64,000 bases of DNA, taken from positions 8,624,539-8,688,538 of the forward strand of contig OZ025208.1 of the NCBI GenBank assembly GCA_964019055.1, read 5' to 3'. The notes beneath the pieces were generated by a model that was not told where the DNA came from, made no database searches, and saw only the letters and a list, made by a program, of their open reading frames with translations. Positions 59,501-64,000 of the stretch are shown in pieces; position 1 is the stretch's first letter; every line of letters starts with the position of its first letter. The stretch comes from Anthopleura xanthogrammica. Lineage: Eukaryota > Cnidaria > Anthozoa > Actiniaria > Actiniidae. The translations under genes and the position numbers were made by a program.

Positions 59501-60502
59501 TTCTTAGTTTCATTATCTTTCTTCTTACTTGTGAAGGCATAGCTTCTGCAAAAATGCAAAGCCTTTCGAATCTGGGCAAGAAAGATTATTCGGGCAATAA
59601 TTTGTTGTTCTTTATGAAGGATAAAGCTATTTACCTTTATTAATCTGTTTGGTGAATATTGTGCGCAATTGTGCTGGATATGGCGACACAGATCATCAAT
59701 GGCTTCTGATGTCAGATCGCGAAACTCCTTGTTGGTTTGGAGTTTCCAACTGATGAATTTGTTTAGGAAATATGATTTTTCTTTAGGTTCTCTTATAGCT
59801 TCTCGAAAATCAAAGCCTTGAAAAGGAGAGAAAAATAGAAATGCAGTTAGTTAGACATATAAAGTAACAACCAATGAAAGTGACATGTTGATCATTCTTG
59901 TTTCCTCTTTGATGAGTTTATCGGCATTATTCGGTAAACTCATTAATTTTTTTTTAAATTTTCGTTTCATTTGCATTACAAAAATATGTGGATAAATAGA
60001 GGGGTTTCATGGAATTTTTTTTCCTAGAAAAAGATTTAATTTTATGAAGAGGAAAATTTGCAATGTTTGCATGTCTTACAAAGGTTTAAAACGCCTGTTA
60101 AGCAGTTTCTAGTGCATCTTACATATTGATTTCCATGTACAATATAACGTTACGAATGTTGACTGAAACGGTGAAATTCATAAGCCAAACAGATAGTTGG
60201 TTGATTCATAGTTAATGGAGTGGTTCCACTCCATTAACTATGGTTGATTTAAGTCTTTTACATAGCGGAGAAAATTGGTATTTCTTCCCGAAAACGAAAT
60301 CAGTGTAAAAGCATGAAAAAGTCAGTAGGTATTTCATCGCTACCAAAAAAATCAAATGTCATGGAAAACAGCTGCTGCTTCTGCGTGTGCTTATTTACTC
60401 AAGTTCGTGCTATCATGAAATGGGAAAATAACGTAAATAAATGCACTAACCTTGTGAGTCGAAAGAAGCAACGAGATTCTTGAGTCTATTTTTCTTTGGC
60501 AT
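56569..60502 (-). CDS. OAS: OAS-F, complete 2'-5'-oligoadenylate synthetase, group II
   Basis: Exons 5' to 3': 60502-60451, 59816-59635, 58020-57726, 57569-57215 and 56812-56569. They sum to 1128 nt, 375 residues, all GT-AG. Start MPKKNRLKNLVASFDSQ (longer than in OAS-B). Exon 2 is the N-terminal helix with SYFLNKFISWKLQTNKEF. GGSLGKGTALKGTSDLD begins at residue 79, giving D93, D95 and D166. OAS1_C has LTEFQRDFVKQ, IRLVKYWSK and SYLLELITIHAWEK. The last exon has DPANPYNNLCD, the SRRRRRLKQK cluster and an acidic end. Intron 2 holds a LINE 3' end. The promoter carries the kappa-B module (60596-60606). It lies outside the palindrome and is diverged from B and B', so it shows which features are conserved by selection. 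Confidence 0.92.
58599..58955 (-). other. unassigned open frame in OAS-F intron 2
   Basis: 118 codons with Lys/Leu/Ser-rich content (KHLPLVGSQLKRTLSLSLRF). It lies just upstream of the catalytic exon on the same strand. I do not recognise it. A repeat-derived frame is more likely than an exon, since the flanking exons already join in phase. Confidence 0.25.
59108..59590 (-). mobile_element. 3' end of a LINE-type retrotransposon in OAS-F intron 2
   Basis: The frame at 59579-59229 ends with YNLRDRVNKLTLPKPRTEI, then SFQFSGAKLWNNLP and LNTFKMCIDKY. This is the pattern typical of the C-terminus of LINE reverse transcriptases (R-x-S-F...GAKLWNxLP). It is followed by a 3' region with AAATAAAG and repeated ACCATACC near 59108-59140. 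The rest of the element is absent, consistent with 5' truncation on insertion. It is in the same orientation as the host gene. Confidence 0.7.
60207..60242. repeat. short perfect hairpin in OAS-F intron 1
   Basis: CATAGTTAATGGAGTGG pairs with CCACTCCATTAACTATG around a 2-bp loop. Confidence 0.7.
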
Positions 60503-60574
60503 CCTGTATCGATAAATACGTCTTCACTTCAAAGCAAATAAAGCAACTGCTTCTTCGGAAGGATTTTAAAATAT

Positions 60575-60690
60575 TATTTGCTCGTCATACTGAACGGGAA
60601 ATTCCCTTGATGTTTTCATTGGTCGTGACTTGCATATGGGCTCCCTCATCAGTGAGATGCATGACGTAAAGGTAAAATCCCTAGGGGAAA
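60575..60690 (-). promoter_or_regulatory. OAS-F promoter module with perfect kappa-B site
   Basis: On the coding strand: CCCTAGGG (60686-60679), ACGTCATGCAT, a GATGAGGGAGCCC segment, CACGACCAATGAAAACATCA, then GGGAATTTCCCGTTCAG (kappa-B at 60606-60596), then an AT-rich TATTTTAAAA. The ATG lies about 94 bp downstream. Bases around the module differ from B and D, so its identity stands out. Confidence 0.7.
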
Positions 60691-62044
60691 ACCCCTATAA
60701 TTAAAGTCACGTCACATGTTACATGTCACGGTAAAATTCTCGATTCCGTTTTCTCGCCTGACATATCTATTATTTTAACCACGAATTAACTATTTCTATA
60801 AATGCAAATACGATCTTTCAGGATAGTTAAGGTATGGGTCCCAGCCTGGCGGCTCAGAAATAGGAGGGGAAATGAAGAATTTTATAATTTCTTCTGTTAA
60901 ATAAACGTCATTTTAGAACAGGTAGCTCCACTGTAAACAACCCGTTTGAATTTAATAATTCAGCTTTCTAAAACAAAATATTTTTGCGGGATACACTATC
61001 AGCTACGTAAGTAGCAGTTATTACACTTATCAGCAAATTTTTTAAATTAAATTCTTAAATAAAGAATTTAAAAAATCCCTCGTAGTTGGGGGCCTTTAGT
61101 TGACGTACGGCATTCACAATAGGGCACTATCAACTACGTAAATAGCAGTTATTACACTAATCAGCAAATTAAATTCTTAAAACTAGAATATTCTTTTTTT
61201 AAATGAAACGCGTATAGCGCGCTGGCCATAAAAAGGTGAAAAAAAACGAGGATACATGACTTACGCTACGGACCGAGCAAACGTAGCCTCCTGCGCAGCC
61301 GCTGTGAGGCGCTTCCGGTTCCCATCATTCCCCCATTGCCTAATTTCATATCGTGAGGGACTGGGGCGAATCCGGACATTTGCGGACGGGTAATGCTGTC
61401 CCCCGGACGTGGAGTCGGGTCGAAAAACAATATTGTCCGGGCAAATGTCCGGATTCGCTCCAGTCCCTCACGATATGAAATTAGCCAATGGAAACCGGAA
61501 GCGCCTACAATGGGAAGTGATAAAATAAGTATATTAGCTATAGCGATAAATGTGCCCCAAAAATTCACTCAATATTCTATCAGTATCTACCTACATTCCT
61601 CCCTGCGTGGGTACTGTCCTGAATACGTGATTCGTAAACTTACGTACGTTTACTTATAGTTATTTTATCAATTTCCCAAAATAGTTAGGGACGCTTGGTA
61701 GCTAGTCTTGAATGCAGGTCTTATTGTAAAACTCCCAAATGAAGTCTACAGAAGTTAGACGAAACGTGTAGGAGAAATAAAAAGTTTTACAACCAAGCTA
61801 GCATCTGTTGTGCTGCTTCAACGATTTCATCATTGAAAAAATATATATTTAGAATAACCGGAATTCTGAAAATGCTCGAAAGCCGAATGATTATTTTATC
61901 CCGAGACCAAAACAAAAACAAAAAAACACAGCCGCTCTGAGCTATCTTAAATCTTGGAATTCTTAAAAGCGTCTTGAGGTTGTATGTTTTTGCAATACAT
62001 GTCATACATTAGTGTTGAAATCTCATTCAAATTTGGTGAAGAAG
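60691..62044. other. intergenic region between OAS-F promoter and OAS-G end
   Basis: It contains a block shared with the B and D upstream regions near 60918-60960 (GAACAGGTAGC...AACAACCCGT). A direct duplication about 115 bp apart (ACTATCAGCTACGTAAGTAG at 60986 and ACTATCAACTACGTAAATAG at 61126) is present. There is a MITE at 61308-61505. No gene is supported. Confidence 0.6.
61308..61505. mobile_element. 198-bp foldback MITE
   Basis: Ends GGCGCTTCCGGTTCCCAT and the inverted ATGGAAACCGGAAGCGCC, with CATATCGTGAGGGACTGG pairing inside. Confidence 0.75.
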
Positions 62045-64000
62045 TCATGGAATAAAATAAAAAATAAACAAAAAAACAAAAAAGGCCAAAAAAATAAACA
62101 AAAAAACTAAAATGATACATGTACAGCATTTTTTCGATCTGCTATTCTTAAAATCCGCAACAGCGACTCTGTAATTTTCAAGATCCACACTGACAGAGTG
62201 GCTGTAAATTTCAGGATCCACAACAGAGCTATTGTAATTCCGTAGCAGTGGCTTTTCTAATGTTTCTCTGGCTATTCTTTTCACCCTTTCCCAGTCTCCC
62301 TCGACTTCACACACATTGTTATATGGGTTAGCAGGATCCATTATTCGGGGCCTGAAAGGAAAGAAAGAGGAATTGTTTTCTCAGTTAAATCAGCACATTA
62401 CATTTTATATTGTTAGCCTAACAACTTGCTGTAACCTCTTTTATTCTCTATCTCCTGTGCATGCGCATACACAGGTAACCCAATATGTAGACTACAATAG
62501 GAATAGCCTGTGAACAGGCTCTACAGGAATGAGAGATGGTAAAGGGTTAAGAATAAGAAGGGGAAGAAAAGAAAGCGATCCTTTATCCCAATTATACTTA
62601 TACACCACTTTCCTATTATCTTCGATTCTTGCCCTGTAGTTCCTGAGGAGGCACTTCATTCATGTTCATTAGGAAACCATGGGACACAACATTATTGTCT
62701 TAGGGTAAATGGTTTGAACCCAGGAGTAGCAGTAGAGTGAGAAATGTGATCATCCGGGTGAGTGTAGCGAGAATCTCGTTAAACGGAACACCCATAACAA
62801 ATCTACAAATAAAACTAATGACGAACCTACGACTACTGCCACTATACCTTACATAAAGGGCACCTCTGAGACGATAGCACGAATTTTCCGCTCAGGCTGT
62901 CGAAATGTCAGTATCCACCAACAACAGTCTTTCTCAAGACTACACTCACCCGGACGATCACATTTCTCACTCTACTGCTACTCCTGGGTTCAAACCATTT
63001 ACCCTAAGACAATAATGTTGTGTCCCATGGTTTCCTAATGAACATGAATGAAGTGCCTCCTCAGGAACTACAGGGCAAGAATCGAAGATAATAGGAAAGT
63101 GGTGCCGTATAATTGGGATAAAGGATCGCTTTCTTTTCTTCCCCTTCTTATTATTGTCTTACTTTCCATGTTGAATCCTATTAAAACTGTACTCATCCCA
63201 CTTGACATTTAGTTGGCTGTGATTATGTAATGCTTCCATTACATCTTTGAACAGCTGAGCTGTGGTAAACTTGAGTGGGCTTCCTGCTTTCTCCCAAACA
63301 TCGATCGTCAGAAGCTCTAACAGGTATGAATTAGGCACCCGCGGCTGTCCATATTCCCAAGGTAGATACGTCTTGCACCAGTGCTTCACCAGACGGATAA
63401 GGCTTTTGAGCTTAGTTGGCTTGTACTTTATAAAATCACGCTGTAACTGTGCTAGTGCTGCAGAGCAGAATTGTTGTGTGTCGTAGTCGTATCCTGCCAT
63501 CAGATCATAAAGCTCTTCGCGAGAAAATTCTGTGAGCGCAAAATATAATAAATCATCACTTTTAGTCAGGTATGTTAACTGAACGACATATATTAAGGTG
63601 TAAGAAACTTAAGAAAAACTAGGGGGAAAAAAGAACATGTAAGCGCAAAGAATGAACAAATGAAGGATTACCAGGGCAGATCCAGGGGGAGGGTCAGGGG
63701 AGTCCAGACCCCCTGTCATACCTAAAGTTCCATTGTTTGTTTTATCCTAAAATTTAGTTTTGTCACAGGTTTGAAGTAAATTTTGTATTAAGTAATTAAG
63801 TATACCTTTGGACCCCACCCCCTCAACAAATTCCTGGATCCGCCCTTGAGGAAGTAAGAATGAACGAATAAAGGAAGGAAGGAAGCAATTATAATACCAA
63901 CCTAGAAAAACACATTCTAGAATTGCAACATTGTCACTCAAGCGAATCCAGGAAGGGTTATTCTTCTTCTTGCCCCTAGCTTTTTCTTTTAATCCAACGC
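62045..64000 (-). CDS. OAS: OAS-G, partial 2'-5'-oligoadenylate synthetase, group I, with hydrophobic C-terminal tail
   Basis: Two 3' exons are visible: 63529-63163 (OAS1_C: LQRDFIKYKPTKLKS, IRLVKHWCKTYLPWEYGQ, SYLLELLTI) and 62351-62045. The catalytic exon should lie about 1 kb further upstream, outside the window. The last exon starts PRIMDPANPYNNVCE and RETLEKPLL as in OAS-A. It then has a longer linker and a Cys cluster (KKCCTCIIL), and continues into about 22 hydrophobic residues rich in Phe and Leu before the stop. This looks like a tail-anchor. The tail is encoded by a T-rich low-complexity tract, so it could have arisen by loss of the stop seen in A and C. Confidence 0.8.
62550..63152. 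repeat. large inverted repeat in OAS-G intron (about 215-bp arms)
   Basis: The left arm (about 62550-62772) pairs with the right arm (about 62937-63152) around a loop of about 165 bp. Matching strings include AAAGCGATCCTTTATCCCAA, CCATGGGACACAACATTATT and TGATCATCCGGGTGAGTGTA with their complements. The arms are made of OAS intron sequence itself (compare 14316-14345), so this is a local inverted duplication of the intron, not a mobile element. Confidence 0.8.
63673..63846. mobile_element. foldback MITE upstream of the OAS-G OAS1_C exon
   Basis: Ends AGGGCAGATCCAGGGGG and TTCCTGGATCCGCCCT pair. Internal CCCC/GGGG runs also pair. Confidence 0.65.

Noticed and set aside
1..64000. CRISPR array, prokaryotic operon or integrated virus
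   Set aside because: No spacer-repeat pattern, no compact intronless gene runs and no viral hallmark genes. The only long intronless frame is the MACPF exon.

Overview
This is eukaryotic nuclear DNA from an animal, most likely an anthozoan cnidarian (coral or sea anemone). It is AT-rich, its genes are split by GT-AG introns, and it carries many short foldback transposons, a LINE tail and a tyrosine-recombinase-type transposon relic. It also encodes a secreted MACPF protein of sea-anemone type. The species is inferred; nothing in the window names it.

The window is a cluster of 2'-5'-oligoadenylate synthetase (OAS) genes: ten loci in all, of which four are two near-identical pairs and one more pair is A/A'. 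I assembled exons by eye from splice sites, intron phase and frame; total lengths divide by three for every complete model. Two subfamilies alternate. Group I (A, C, C', A', E, G) has first exon MGS followed by phase-1 mini-exons. Group II (B, B', D, F) has a different first exon, a basic C-terminus and a shared promoter module.

Layout: (1) bases 1-20436 and 22313 to about 43209 are the two arms of a giant inverted repeat around a 1.9-kb spacer. The left arm holds A, B and C on the minus strand; the right arm holds C', B' and A' on the plus strand. The inner part of the arms (about 6.7-20.4 kb) is almost identical, while the outer part carries indels and block differences. (2) 43.3-50.6 kb holds two damaged plus-strand OAS loci: D, which has lost the nucleotidyltransferase core but keeps an open frame, and E, which has lost its 5' exons. 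(3) 53.1-55.3 kb holds a two-exon MACPF gene on the minus strand. (4) 55.4-56.4 kb holds a third copy of a 1-kb repeat that also flanks the palindrome centre. (5) 56.6-64 kb holds OAS F (intact) and G (partial) on the minus strand.

How it works together: OAS enzymes are dsRNA-activated nucleotidyltransferases of antiviral immunity. The intact copies keep the GGSxGKGT motif, the D-x-D pair and the third Asp, and the basic IRLVKHW helix. Three points stand out. Group I C-termini end in CaaX boxes (CIIS, CIIC), and in G the same point runs on into a hydrophobic tail. Group II promoters share a roughly 90-bp module holding an ACGTCA/ACGTAA site, a GAAAAC site and a perfect kappa-B site, in an order resembling the vertebrate interferon-beta enhancer. 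The cluster itself is being reshaped by inverted duplication, conversion-like exchange and gene fusion.
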